DNA of 64,000 bases from Saccharomycopsis malanga (taxonomy: Eukaryota; Ascomycota; Saccharomycetes; Ascoideales; Saccharomycopsidaceae): NCBI GenBank assembly GCA_004014935.1, contig CP025323.1, positions 2,356,001 through 2,420,000 of the forward strand, given 5' to 3'. The first letter of the stretch is position 1, and every line of letters starts with the position of its first letter. Shown one piece after another: positions 8,509 to 18,034 of this stretch. The position numbers and the translations under genes are program-made. The notes under the pieces were generated by a model. That model was not told where the DNA came from, searched no databases, and worked only from the letters and a program-made list of their open reading frames with translations.

Positions 8509-10932
8509 ATGGAGAAATTGTTAGATTATGATAAAGATTTTGTGAATGAGGAGCGTAAGTTGGTAAACATAGGTTAGGAAATGGTGTAGGGGACGCTAAC
8601 AAGTATAGATATTTTAGCTTTTCAGGAGGCGCTTAGCGAGGACGACAGTTCGAGCATCAGTTTGAGTTCGAGCACATCGAATCTAGACTTATTAGGTGCG
8701 GAGGTGGACGAGGAGAATGGAACCAAGCCAGAGAAGATAACTTCGAAGAACGACTGGATTCCGATCCACACACAGCTAAAGGACGAGATGGAGGTGCGTA
8801 GACGAGGCGGGCGGCAACACAGCTATGACCAGAGGCAGGCAAAGCATCAGAAACACGCGGCAATACAGCGAGGCAAGAGCAGCGGCCAAACCAAAGGCTC
8901 GAAAGCAGATATCTTCAGTAATAGCTTGTCGTATCGGTTGCTACGGTGGCCGATCCTCATATTTGCGCTTTGGTGGATTGCCACGTTGTTTGGGTGCTAT
9001 CTTTGTCTCCGGTTTGTGATATCGGTGTCGGAGTTCTTTCTTGCGTGGAGAGGGCCCAAGAGAACGCTCCGCAACTCGTTGAGACAGTCGAACAGCTACC
9101 AGGAGTGGGTGAGCAATGCCAAGCGGCTCGACCGGCACTTGGGCTTGGACAGGTGGAAAAAAGAGCCTGTTTTCTACTATTACGACTACCGGACACTCTC
9201 AAAGACAATCAAGAACCTCAGGCTCACGACCAACGACAGCAGCATCGACCAGTGCATGGTGGTGTTGCAGAACTGTGTCAAGTCCAACTTTGCGGGCATT
9301 GAGAACGCGGTCTTGTACTCGCAGACGTACTACGGCACGAAACACCTTATTGAGGCGTACAAGAGGCAGGTGATTGAGTCCTTGACGTTTGTTTTGGACA
9401 GCGACGACGTTCTGGTGGAGACAAAGTACCGTTTTTTCAAGATCATCAACAAAAACTTTGGGAGAAGCGCGCTTTGTCTTTCTGGAGGGGCCTGTTTTGC
9501 ATATACCCATTTTGGGATCATCAAAGCGTTGGTGGAGAACGACTTGCTTCCCTCAATCATCAGCGGGACCAGTGGAGGAGGCCTTGTTGCTGCTCTTGCG
9601 TGCACGAGGACCAACGAGGAGCTCAGGAAGTTGATAATTCCAGAATTGGCGTACAAAATCACCGCGTGCGAAGATTCCATATTCAAATGGTTGCCACGCT
9701 GGTGGAGAACAGGAGCTCGTTTCGACGCAGTTGCCTGGGCCAGAAAATGCCAGTGGTTCACCCTCGGAAGCTTGACTTTCAAGGAAGCATACGAAAGAAC
9801 AGGCAAAACCCTCAACATCTCCACAGTTCCCTCAGACCCCTACTCGCCCGTAATATTGTGCAACACCATCACCAGCCCCGACTGCGTGATCTGGAGCTCG
9901 TTGCTCGCATCGTCCGCAGTCCCAGGCATCCTAAACCCAGTGGTGTTGATGATGAAGGACACGAACGGCGCCGTTTCTCCTTTCAGCTTTGGAAACAAGT
10001 GGAAAGACGGCAGCCTCAGAACAGACATCCCTGTCGAAGCCTTGAACACATACTTCAACGTAAACTTCTCCATAGTCTCGCAGGTAAACCCCCACATCTC
10101 CTTCTTTTTCTTCGCCTCCACAGGCTCGGTCGGAAGACCAGTTTCCAGAAGAAAAGGTAAAGGTCTTCGCGGCGGGTTTCTTGGCTCGGCTTCTGAAAAC
10201 TTTTTGAAATTGGAAATCAAAAAGTGGCTCAAGTTTCTAAAAGGATTGGCCCTTGTCCCTAGATTGTTGGACCAGGACTGGTCTAACATATGGTTGCAAA
10301 GATTCAGCGGAACCATCACTTTGTGGCCAAAAATGTCATTCTGGGATTTCTGGTACATTCTTTCGGACCCAACCCCTGAACGAATGGAATCAATGATCAG
10401 AAACGGCGAAATGGTCGCATATCCCAAGTTGTTGTTTATCAAAAATAGATTAGACATAGAAAGAGTCATTTCAAAAGGCTTGATCAGCTCAAAAGAAAAA
10501 TATTTCAAAACCTTATCCCCAGACTTGAGGACTTTGGAACAGAAAGAGTTTGCTAATAATAAATTCACCAATGAGGTGCTTCGTAATTCGCTTGCTAATG
10601 GAATTGACATTTCTGTAAAGGCAAGTAAAACATGGGGTAATAGTGAAGGTTCTGAGATTGTTGAAGGTTCTGAGGGTATTGAAGAATTTGAGGACGATGA
10701 AGAATCTGAGGACGATGAAGAATCTGCGGACGATGAAGAATTTGAGGACGATGAAGAATTTGAAGATATTGAAAAATCTGAAGATATTGAAAAATCTGAG
10801 GACAATGAATACCATTCTAATAGTTATAAAACCAATCATATTGAAGAATATGGAACAAACTATTCTACAAGTGACGAGGATTATATCACACCCTTGTCAG
10901 GATCGTCTCATGACTTGAAAGTGAATAAATAG
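8509..10932 (+). CDS. patatin-type triacylglycerol lipase, Tgl4/Tgl5 family (spliced)
   Basis: Lipid-droplet triacylglycerol lipase of the Tgl4/Tgl5 group, which releases fatty acids from stored fat. The patatin core has an oxyanion-type stretch SGGACFAYTHFG, the serine nucleophile in GTSGG (about residue 332 of the spliced product) and the catalytic Asp in DGSLRTDIP (about 478), plus the family strings WLPRWWRTGARFD and SLLASSAVPGILNP. A membrane-like segment (LRWPILIFALWWIATLFG) lies near the N-terminus. The main exon has no ATG near its start. The ATG at 8509 with a 46-nt first exon joined at 8554/8618 gives 786 residues starting MEKLLDYDKDFVNEE. The C-terminus is an acidic repeat of (F/S)EDDEE units. 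Tgl4 and Tgl5 cannot be told apart here. Confidence 0.9.
8555..8617 (+). other. predicted spliceosomal intron in the TGL4/5-like gene
   Basis: 63 nt with a strong 5' site GTAAGT (8555-8560), a GCTAAC branch-like string at 8595-8600 and a 3' TTTTAG ending at 8617. In-frame TAG codons lie upstream of the second exon, at 8587 for example. Joining 8554 to 8618 keeps the frame and supplies an ATG. A later CAG at 8623-8625 would put the reading out of frame. Confidence 0.75.
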
Positions 10933-10977
10933 ATTGTATTAATCCATAGATTCATAAAAGTAGACATTACAAATATA

Positions 10978-11290
10978 CAATAAATAATAATATCATATAT
11001 TTCAAGCCCAGTACATAGCAATTTCGTATATACGCGCTATGTCTAAGGGACTTGGTAAAACCCAGTGGGGAAAACCCAAAAAACTCCATAATCTTGTCAC
11101 TCAATTGAAAAGTAAGTAGACTTTCTTCTAGGCCATCTTTCAGACAGTTGCACTTGCCTGTGAAATCACGTCCAGCATCGTAAAAAGCAGCGAGTAAAAG
11201 TGTCGTCTTGGGAATCGAACCCGTGTTCCTGTTAGGTCTTGTTTTTCTCTTCTTCGAGAGCTCTGACCACTGAGCCAAATGGCCCAGTGG
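10978..11290 (-). mobile_element. family-A SINE-like repeat, most complete copy with intact A and B boxes
   Basis: On the reverse strand the element starts with the near-palindrome CCACTGGGCCATTTGGCTCAGTGG (11267-11290), which contains the A box TGGCTCAGTGG. A perfect B box GGTTCGATTCC follows at 11221-11211. A body of about 200 bp then ends ACCAAGTCCCTTAGACATAG, CGCGTATATACGAAAT, TACTGGGCTTGAAATAT and an (ATA)n tail near 10980. The arrangement fits a tRNA-derived SINE with an internal Pol III promoter. A true tRNA is unlikely because the acceptor and T-stem ends do not pair. Confidence 0.75.
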
Positions 11291-11296
11291 CTTACA

Positions 11297-11440
11297 AATA
11301 TACAATATAATAATAATCTTATATTTCAAGCCCAGTACATATCAGTTTCGTATATACGCGCTATTTCTAAGGGGACCTGGTAAAGCCCAATCATGTCCTT
11401 TTGATCATAGTGGAGCACGGACCACTGACCCAAATATACA
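11297..11440 (-). mobile_element. family-A SINE-like repeat, short copy
   Basis: Immediately next to the previous copy and in the same orientation. It has the tail (AAGCCCAGTACATATCAG, TTTCGTATATACGCGC, AAGGGGACCTGGTAAAG) and a worn head (GGACCACTGACCCAAATA) but lacks the middle section. Confidence 0.7.
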
Positions 11441-11450
11441 GGTTGATACA

Positions 11451-12935
11451 CTATTCTTCGTCCGATGAGTCGTAGTTTGCAGTGTAGACAGGCAACGATT
11501 CCTCGTATTTGTACTGGGTCTTGTAGTAATCTTTCAACAAGATGATATCTGGCTTCAACTTGACTATAGCAGACTGTTTAGGATTGTATGTGGATGTAAA
11601 CTTGGCAGTGATATGTAGTCTATGCTGGACCTTGATATTGCAAGTGACAAATGAGGGCAAAAGCGCATTCACTGGAGCATTGTATAGTTCAGGGGGAATG
11701 TCAAACTTGTAGAATTCTGTATTCAGTTTAGAAGTGCTTGAAAGACGTGGAAGTCTCGATGTGGAGCTGCTGCTGCCTGATTTCGAACTGTTTTGCGCAG
11801 AAAGTGCTCCAATATTCTGGAACTCCTTATGGCTTATTGGATAGTTTATATTATCACGGTTGACAAGAATTGTGCGAAAGCCACGGGTTTCGTTGAAGAT
11901 CTGTGACTTGAACATCAAGTTGGAAATCAACTTGATTTTGAGCTTGTTAAGAACAAGGGTTTCTGGCTCAAACGAAAGGTTCTCGGAGGAAGTGTTTGCA
12001 TTGGATGGATGTATTTTCTTGATCAAGTCGCTGTATGATAACGTGGTCAATACAGACAATCTGACAACTTGGCTTAGATTGTCGCCGGCCTGGAGAAACC
12101 GGCTAGAATTGAACTGTGTATTGTAAGGTTCTAAATGGGGAATAAACGCTGCTTGCAATTCAAACAAAGAAGTCACTTTATTATTCAGAAGCACTGGCAA
12201 GGCTTTTTTCAATATTGTTTTGAACAGAGAACCCTTTTCAGCATCTACATCGCCGTTCTCTTTGTATTTGAACTCAAACGATTTCCCAGAAACATTCTGG
12301 TTGGACACCTTGGATGTGTTGAAAGTCACCAAGTTGAATTTCGGCAAGAAGGTGAAGTTGAGTTTTGCCTCTACATTGGGCTTGGAACTAGGCGACTTTT
12401 GCACCAGAACATCCACACTGTACTCAATCCGAGCATAGTTGCTGATTCCCTTTTCATATATCAAAGAAGGAGGAAGCGTTACCGGCGGTGTAACTTGGTC
12501 GTCCTTCAAAAAGCCTCGCTTGTGAAGAAACCCACCTTCGGTACTGCACTGGAGATTGAACTCGTCCTCCGGAAGCCGGAATTCAAAAGGATACTTGTGT
12601 ACCCCAGCAGGAAAACTGTACGAGGCATTGTTAGTCTTGGAAACATCAAGAAGATCCTCGGTGGGAAACACATTCTGCGAAACGTTCAACAAATCATGGG
12701 TCTCGCCATGTCCTTCGAAAGCAGGAGCAGATGAAGCATCCTCAAGCATCGTGTGGGCTATGGCTTTTAGTGAAATGGCTATTGAGGAAACAGCAGTATC
12801 ATCATCATCAGGAGCTACTGTGAAAACAACTTCTCCTTTGATAATATCACCATTGGTATACGTTTTGAGATTGTTCTCTGTACGGATTTCAATGTCATAA
12901 TGCGCTTTAATAGCGTTGGTTCCGAGCTTATTCAT
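11451..12935 (-). CDS. alpha-arrestin (ART family) ubiquitin-ligase adaptor
   Basis: Arrestin-related adaptor, a class that recruits the Rsp5 ubiquitin ligase to plasma-membrane permeases for endocytosis. The N-terminal arrestin fold is seen in YTNGDIIKGEVVF and in SFPAGVHKYPFEFRLP. The C-terminal arrestin sheet is seen around NALLPSFVTCNIKVQHRLHI. A PY-type motif LPVY lies 14 residues from the C-terminus, followed by an acidic end DSSDEE. The frame opens at 12971 without an ATG, so I use the ATG at 12935 (494 residues). Which of the yeast ART proteins is orthologous cannot be decided. The upstream region is a degenerate minisatellite. Confidence 0.75.
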   Translation of the reverse strand: MNKLGTNAIKAHYDIEIRTENNLKTYTNGDIIKGEVVFTVAPDDDDTAVSSIAISLKAIAHTMLEDASSAPAFEGHGETHDLLNVSQNVFPTEDLLDVSKTNNASYSFPAGVHKYPFEFRLPEDEFNLQCSTEGGFLHKRGFLKDDQVTPPVTLPPSLIYEKGISNYARIEYSVDVLVQKSPSSKPNVEAKLNFTFLPKFNLVTFNTSKVSNQNVSGKSFEFKYKENGDVDAEKGSLFKTILKKALPVLLNNKVTSLFELQAAFIPHLEPYNTQFNSSRFLQAGDNLSQVVRLSVLTTLSYSDLIKKIHPSNANTSSENLSFEPETLVLNKLKIKLISNLMFKSQIFNETRGFRTILVNRDNINYPISHKEFQNIGALSAQNSSKSGSSSSTSRLPRLSSTSKLNTEFYKFDIPPELYNAPVNALLPSFVTCNIKVQHRLHITAKFTSTYNPKQSAIVKLKPDIILLKDYYKTQYKYEESLPVYTANYDSSDEE

Positions 12936-12964
12936 TGTTGCTTTTTGGTTTAAATGATGTATGA

Positions 12965-13255
12965 TTGACAAAACTTTTCAGTTCTTGACCAAATTTTTTA
13001 ATATTGATGAAACTTTTCAATTCTTGACCAAACTTTTCAATATTGATGAAACTTTTCAATAATTGACCAAACTTTTTAATATTGATGAAACTTTTCAATG
13101 ATTGATGAAACTTTTCAATAATTGACCAAACTTTTCAATGATTAACGAAACTTTTCAATGATTGACCAAACTTTTTAATATTTCAATAATTGACCAAACT
13201 TTTCAATATTAACGAAACTTTTCAATATTTCAATAATTGACCACACTTTTGTCTT
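12965..13255. repeat. degenerate minisatellite upstream of the arrestin gene
   Basis: About 13 tandem units of 18-25 bp built on AAACTTTTCAAT followed by ATTGATG or AATTGACC, alternating in type. The array starts about 30 bp from the arrestin ATG, so it occupies the position of its 5' UTR and core promoter. Confidence 0.85.
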
Positions 13256-13259
13256 AAAG

Positions 13260-13961
13260 AGGAAGTTGAATGATAACTAATCCAATGCGTTTTGGGCAAG
13301 ATTTGGTATTGAAATATGGACAAATTGGTTTACTTTCAACAATTTCACTATAACTGTTCACTACAACCTCTCTATAACCTCTCACTATAACTTTTCACTA
13401 GAAATTTTCACTAGAAATTCTTTATTAAAATCTCTTTTCCAATATAAAGTATTTTAGTCTTTTTTCACTACACTGTAGATTCTTGACAATTAGCTCAATA
13501 ACTGATATCACTCAGTCTATATATCCCTAACCAAACAATCCTCAGTAGTCCTACGCTCAATTACCAACCCTTCACCACTGCCAGCAAACTGTCTACGTAC
13601 GGCCAAAAAGATTGGCCCGCCTTCTGGCCAGGGGTAAACCTAACCCTAAACAGACGGACAAAAACATGTTCAGTTTTCGGGGTCGAGGCTCGGCTCACTA
13701 CTAGAGAACAATAGCCAAGGCACCAGCCTTGGAAACCCTGCTGAATTGGTAAGGATCTGCCACCGATCGTGATTCCAAAACGGTATACTTTACGCGAATA
13801 CTCGGAAACCTTAAACATATACACATTGCTACAAATACATTTGATTATTCACAAACCTTTCTTCATATCTATCTATTCGCTATAGTAACACACTGCTGGT
13901 GCAGGATTATGCAGGATTATGCACGTATCACACCACGCTAATTGTAGTAGTTAATGATCCT
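13260..13961. other. intergenic region, no gene seen
   Basis: Contains short repeats of CACTATAAC/CACTAGAAATT near 13345-13420. An 87-codon reverse frame at 13561-13824 has no recognisable domain and is not called. Confidence 0.4.
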
Positions 13962-14882
13962 CTAAGGAGTCTGGTCAGGCTGGTTTATTCTGAGGGCAGG
14001 TTGGTAGAGGTTATCTTGGCCGTTTTGTTTCAAGAGTTTGTAGGAAAAGTAGGCGTTGATGGCGGAGGAGGATAGGCAGAGAATGTAGACGAGGAACAAG
14101 AAGTTTGATTTTGTTTTGCTGGTAATGAAAGTTAGAAATGTAATGTTGATGACGTAGATTTTGAAGGTGTTTCTAAAGTTCAGCACTAGCTCGTCAAAGG
14201 AATTAACAGAGAGACTGGCAGAAAGTGGGAAAAAGTCCTTGTTAGAAAAGATTTGCGAAAAGAGAATAAGCACAAGTAAATAAAGAACTAATTCGTTATT
14301 GATGTTGTCGAGAAACAAATAAACCTCTGGGTTGCTGTCGAGAATGGCAGGGTTTCCGTAGAATATGTAGGAAGGCGAGACTATGATTTTTCCAATGGTG
14401 ACCAAGGTAATGATCCAAAGAATGATGATGATGGTTTTTTTACTGTTTTCCTCGTCAATTGCAGCTTGCAATTCGCTGCCACTACGCTGTGTTTCCGGGT
14501 CGCTGGGGTCCACGATGACAGGCTTCTTGCGGATAAAATGGTAATAATATATGGTGGCATCTATGGAGATGAGAATGGCAAAAAGAATAATCTCAAACGG
14601 ACGAACAAGATGGCTGATATAATTCGTACGCACGTTGATTAAAAAGAAGACTGTTGCACAAAAGACAATAAAGAGATGGATCTTTACGAAAAACGAGTTG
14701 ACTTTAAAGTTGTCTTTGGCAGCATCCAAGTTGCCTGTCATTATTTTGTATATTTGCTTAGGCTGATCCATAAACCAGAGAGCCACCACTATACAGACAT
14801 AGGTTGTTCTAAGGTAAAATGTGAACCAATCGTACGTTGATCCAGCATCCTGATTGCTAGGCTCATTCATGGTTGAAATCAT
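13962..14882 (-). CDS. multi-pass membrane protein of unknown function
   Basis: A 306-residue protein that I do not recognise. It has about seven hydrophobic segments (roughly residues 25-42, 68-87, 94-113, 150-168, 198-214, 236-250 and 256-280). A hydrophilic loop of about 35 residues after the third contains KKPVIVDPSDPETQRSGSE. The N-terminus (MISTMNEPSNQDAGSTYDW) has no signal peptide look, and the C-terminus is polar (LRINQPDQTP). Length, regular hydrophobicity and an ATG start support a real gene. An ER or vacuolar membrane protein is possible, but nothing seen decides this. Confidence 0.7.
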   Translation of the reverse strand: MISTMNEPSNQDAGSTYDWFTFYLRTTYVCIVVALWFMDQPKQIYKIMTGNLDAAKDNFKVNSFFVKIHLFIVFCATVFFLINVRTNYISHLVRPFEIILFAILISIDATIYYYHFIRKKPVIVDPSDPETQRSGSELQAAIDEENSKKTIIIILWIITLVTIGKIIVSPSYIFYGNPAILDSNPEVYLFLDNINNELVLYLLVLILFSQIFSNKDFFPLSASLSVNSFDELVLNFRNTFKIYVINITFLTFITSKTKSNFLFLVYILCLSSSAINAYFSYKLLKQNGQDNLYQPALRINQPDQTP

Positions 14883-15334
14883 TATTAAATCGCTTCTTGT
14901 TAATTGTTGATAAATTAACTGCTGATTGGTGTTATTCAGTGATGACTCGTTAATAAAGGGTTGTGAGCCATGTGTGGGTGGGTTTTATGAATATATGAGG
15001 TAAAATGGCACTATTTTGACCTAATTGTTGTAGGAATTGTGAAAAGGCACTATTTTGACCTAATCCAAATAGAAATTGTGATAGTGTAATTTAAAAAAAG
15101 CGATTATTATTATGTTATGCTAGTTATTTGTAGTGAAATTTGAAAAGAGTGATTTCAGTAGTGAGAAGGCTAAGGAAATCCGAGAGTCATACCAGTAATT
15201 CATCCAGAAATCGTGATGTATTATTATTACCATGTTATGCTAGCTATTTGTAATGTAATTCTTGCCTAATGAAATTCACGATAATTTAGCATATACTACT
15301 ATCGAAAACGAAAAGACCAATAATAGCTCAAAAG

Positions 15335-15465
15335 TGAGAAGATTATGATCAACAGGGCATGATTTGGTTTTCCCCACTGGGGTTTACCAAGTCTCTTTAT
15401 AAATAGCGCCTATATACCAAACTGATATCCACTGGGCTCGAAATATAAAATATTATTTATGAGGT
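15335..15465 (+). mobile_element. family-A SINE-like repeat, 3' part
   Basis: Contains GAGAAGATTATGATCAACAGGG, TTTTCCCCACTGGGGTTTACCAAGT, TATATACCAAACTGATAT, CACTGGGCTCGAAATATAA and an ATATTATT tail. The tRNA-like head is missing. Confidence 0.65.
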
Positions 15466-15582
15466 AAAATTGGATTATATTAGCTGAGAATAAATGGTTG
15501 TATGATACAAGTAATGTAAAGTATTACCAAGTACTGTTTTTAGAAAAGAATTGTTAATTTTATAATTAAAATGATTTAAAGA

Positions 15583-15728
15583 TATGCCAATTTGAATAGT
15601 GAATGTTTTTTACAAAATTGTACAATCAAAAAGTGTAAGAAGATGAAAAATAGTCGATGAGAGATGCCAATTTGAATAGTGAATGTTTTTTATAAAATTG
15701 TACAATCAAAAAAGTGTAAGAAGATTGC
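15583..15728. repeat. tandem duplication, about 80-bp period
   Basis: Two copies of a roughly 62-bp string beginning GCCAATTTGAATAGTGAATG and containing ATTGTACAATCAAAAA and GTGTAAGAAGAT, at about 15586 and 15666. They differ by one substitution and one inserted A. Function unknown. Confidence 0.85.
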
Positions 15729-16046
15729 TATCATTATAGTGATTAAGATTATAATCAACAGGACATAAACTAGGTTTTCTCCATTGGGTTTTAGCTGCTA
15801 TAAATGAATTTTACTCGATTTTTTAATTTCCTACATTATACTCATTAACACTAAGAATAGTAAGAGTGACTCTTCTATTTGGTGCCCAGGGTGTGTGCCT
15901 AGGGTGTTTACAGGTACTCATTATCTATAAAGTAAAAGTGATGTTACAAAATATCCTAGGCATCCGATGGGATATGACCACATTGTGATTAACGGAAATC
16001 CAGGAATAAGATGGTTTCCAACTATGTGAATAATCATTGGATGTCA

Positions 16047-16113
16047 TTAGTAATAGGTGGTACTAACTGTCATTAGTAATACGTATTAGAAAAGTACTAA
16101 ATGTCATTAGTAA
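16047..16113. promoter_or_regulatory. three TTAGTAA sites (Yap-type response elements)
   Basis: The 7-mer TTAGTAA, a known Yap1-class bZIP binding site, occurs at 16047-16053, 16073-16079 and 16107-16113, each inside the longer repeat TGTCATTAGTAA. They lie about 690-750 bp upstream of the opsin ATG. This suggests oxidative or general stress control, but the distance is large. Confidence 0.5.
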
Positions 16114-16563
16114 CAAGAAAAGTATTGAATGTTAATTTTCCATGGGGTTCCATCATATTCCCTGTAAAAGGTACCTAAAAGGTAATGTGATTTTCAATTT
16201 ACAGTTTCCCATAATTTCCATAACCGTTAGATTAGAGATTACCGTACATCCCGAGATGAAAAATATGAACTCGCAGTTTCTTGCTACAAAACTTGACATG
16301 TCCCTACCGGAATTAAATTGTAATGATTCTATAATTATTTTGAGGTGGAAAATGGGTTTTATCGAGCAAAATAGCCTTTGAAAAGTCTTTCCGAGGAGTT
16401 TAAAGTCATGATAATTGTATCGAATGACGTGACCCATAGAAATGGGTAAGACGCATCGCGAGATTTTCAACATGAGACAACTGTATAAACAATTCTATTG
16501 GTAGAAACCTTGAGGGATTAACAAGGGTGTAAAGTATTGTAAAAACGGAACTATCGATAGCCA

Positions 16564-16576
16564 GAATGTTCAAGAA
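16564..16576. promoter_or_regulatory. perfect three-unit heat-shock element
   Basis: GAATGTTCAAGAA matches nGAAnnTTCnnGAAn, the binding site of heat-shock factor Hsf1, with no mismatch. It lies 225 bp upstream of the opsin-family ATG at 16801, a usual promoter distance, and fits the heat induction known for HSP30-type genes. Confidence 0.7.
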
Positions 16577-16800
16577 TCGTAGACATCCTTCCAATCCGAT
16601 ATCAAGGTCATTCATTGCACATCTTTCCAAATGTTCCGAAGGATCAACATCTTGTATAAATATCAGCCTTATTGTTGGTTTGGACGGTTTTTGTAGTTGT
16701 GTTTTGAATCATCACTTGAATATCAAGCTTTTATATATTATATAATCACTATTATCGAGTTTACCATCAAATATCAAACTTACTCATTGCAAATTTAGAA

Positions 16801-17691
16801 ATGCCTGCTATTGTTGAAAAAGCAAACGAAGCACTTAACTTGAACTCACCTTCCGGTGTGGATCTTCATCTTACCACCCATGGTTCTGACTGGCTATGGG
16901 CTGCTTTCTGTATTTTTGCAGTTTTTGCCTTGGGCCACACTGTCTATTTCCTTTACAAAGGAAGACAATCCGTCGGTAACATTGCTGCTTTGAGTTTGGC
17001 CTCCATTTTGTCCTACACTTACTTCACCTTGGCCTCTGATCTTGGTTGGACTGGCATTGAGGCTGAATTCAAACACGTCACTGTTGACGACCCTCAAACT
17101 GCCGGCCAATACATTAGACAAATCTTCTACGCCAGATATATCGGCTGGTTTTTGGCTTTCCCTGTCTTGTTGTTCTTGGTCGAATATGTTGGCCACGGAT
17201 CTAGCTTCAAAAACTTTACTGCCAAATCCTTTGCCACTTACGCCTTGGAAGTCGGTGGAGCCTCTGTCTTTGTCATTGGTTTGTTGATTGGCTCGTTGGT
17301 CAAGTCTACTTACAAATGGGGTTACTTTACCTTCTCCACCTCCAGCGCCCTATTCATTCTTGGTGTTCTCAACTTTAATGTCTTCAAAACCTACGCCGAC
17401 GAGATCAACAGCTTCTCCAAAACCGCCATTGCCTTGTTCGATTTGCTTTGGATCTTATATCCTATTGCCTGGGGCTTGGCTGACGGCGGTAATGTCATCC
17501 AACCTGATTCCGAACAGGTTTTCTACGGTATCTTGGATTTGGTAACCTTTTTGATTGTCCCTCTTGCTTTGGTTTATCAAGCCAACTCCGATTCTGCTGC
17601 TCCAATCACCACTCCGGTCTCTCCTGCTGGTAACCACAACAAAGAGCTTCCTTCTGAGGTCCCAAGAGCTTCTGGTGAAACTGCTGTCTAA
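16801..17691 (+). CDS. opsin-fold stress membrane protein, Hsp30/Yro2/Mrh1 family
   Basis: A 296-residue seven-helix protein of the microbial-rhodopsin fold. In the alignment to bacteriorhodopsin the Schiff-base lysine position (K216) is Phe250 in the helix-7 string ILDLVTFLIVP. The proton acceptor (D85) is Gly115 and the donor (D96) is Leu126 in helix 3 (ARYIGWFLAFPVLLFL). It therefore should not bind retinal as a Schiff base or pump protons, as is known for yeast Hsp30, Yro2 and Mrh1, which respond to stress and regulate the plasma-membrane H+-ATPase. The C-terminal tail is Ser/Thr/Pro-rich and cytosolic. No CTG codon was seen in it and codon use is strongly biased, as expected for a highly expressed gene. 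The promoter holds a heat-shock element. Confidence 0.9.
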   Translation: MPAIVEKANEALNLNSPSGVDLHLTTHGSDWLWAAFCIFAVFALGHTVYFLYKGRQSVGNIAALSLASILSYTYFTLASDLGWTGIEAEFKHVTVDDPQTAGQYIRQIFYARYIGWFLAFPVLLFLVEYVGHGSSFKNFTAKSFATYALEVGGASVFVIGLLIGSLVKSTYKWGYFTFSTSSALFILGVLNFNVFKTYADEINSFSKTAIALFDLLWILYPIAWGLADGGNVIQPDSEQVFYGILDLVTFLIVPLALVYQANSDSAAPITTPVSPAGNHNKELPSEVPRASGETAV

Positions 17692-18034
17692 TCTATTGTG
17701 TTTAGACTTTTCTGCTCAACCAATTTAACGTTCCCATCTTTTGGATTCTCTCACGTTGAGCTGCCAATACCACTAATGAGAATCATTCATTAATCACCAC
17801 TTTCGCTTTAATACCCTTTCTGCCTTTCACTAATAATATCTAATTTTTACTCCCTTATGATCAATATTACTTTAGACTGATGATTTTACGATTAATGAAT
17901 GCAATATTTTACTCTTGTTTGTAAGCTTTACAACAGCATCAAAAACATCTCTTAGATTTTTTACATAGAAAATGATTTAATCAGAAGTTTGAAATGTACT
18001 GGACTTGGAATATAAGATATTATATGCCTACATG
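17692..18034. other. 3' flank of the opsin gene, no gene seen
   Basis: AT-rich spacer with no frame of interest. A run of pyrimidine-rich sequence directly after the stop probably holds the transcript end. Confidence 0.4.

Noticed and set aside
9840-10805. 321-codon reverse frame opposite the lipase
   Set aside because: Shadow of the TGL4/5-like gene; the Ser-rich start is the complement of the acidic repeat.
11205-11290. tRNA gene suggested by A box and B box
   Set aside because: Acceptor and T-stem halves do not pair and the same sequence recurs as part of a longer dispersed repeat, so it is a SINE-like head and not a tRNA.
13561-13824. 87-codon reverse frame
   Set aside because: No domain, no conserved pattern, and no support beyond being open.
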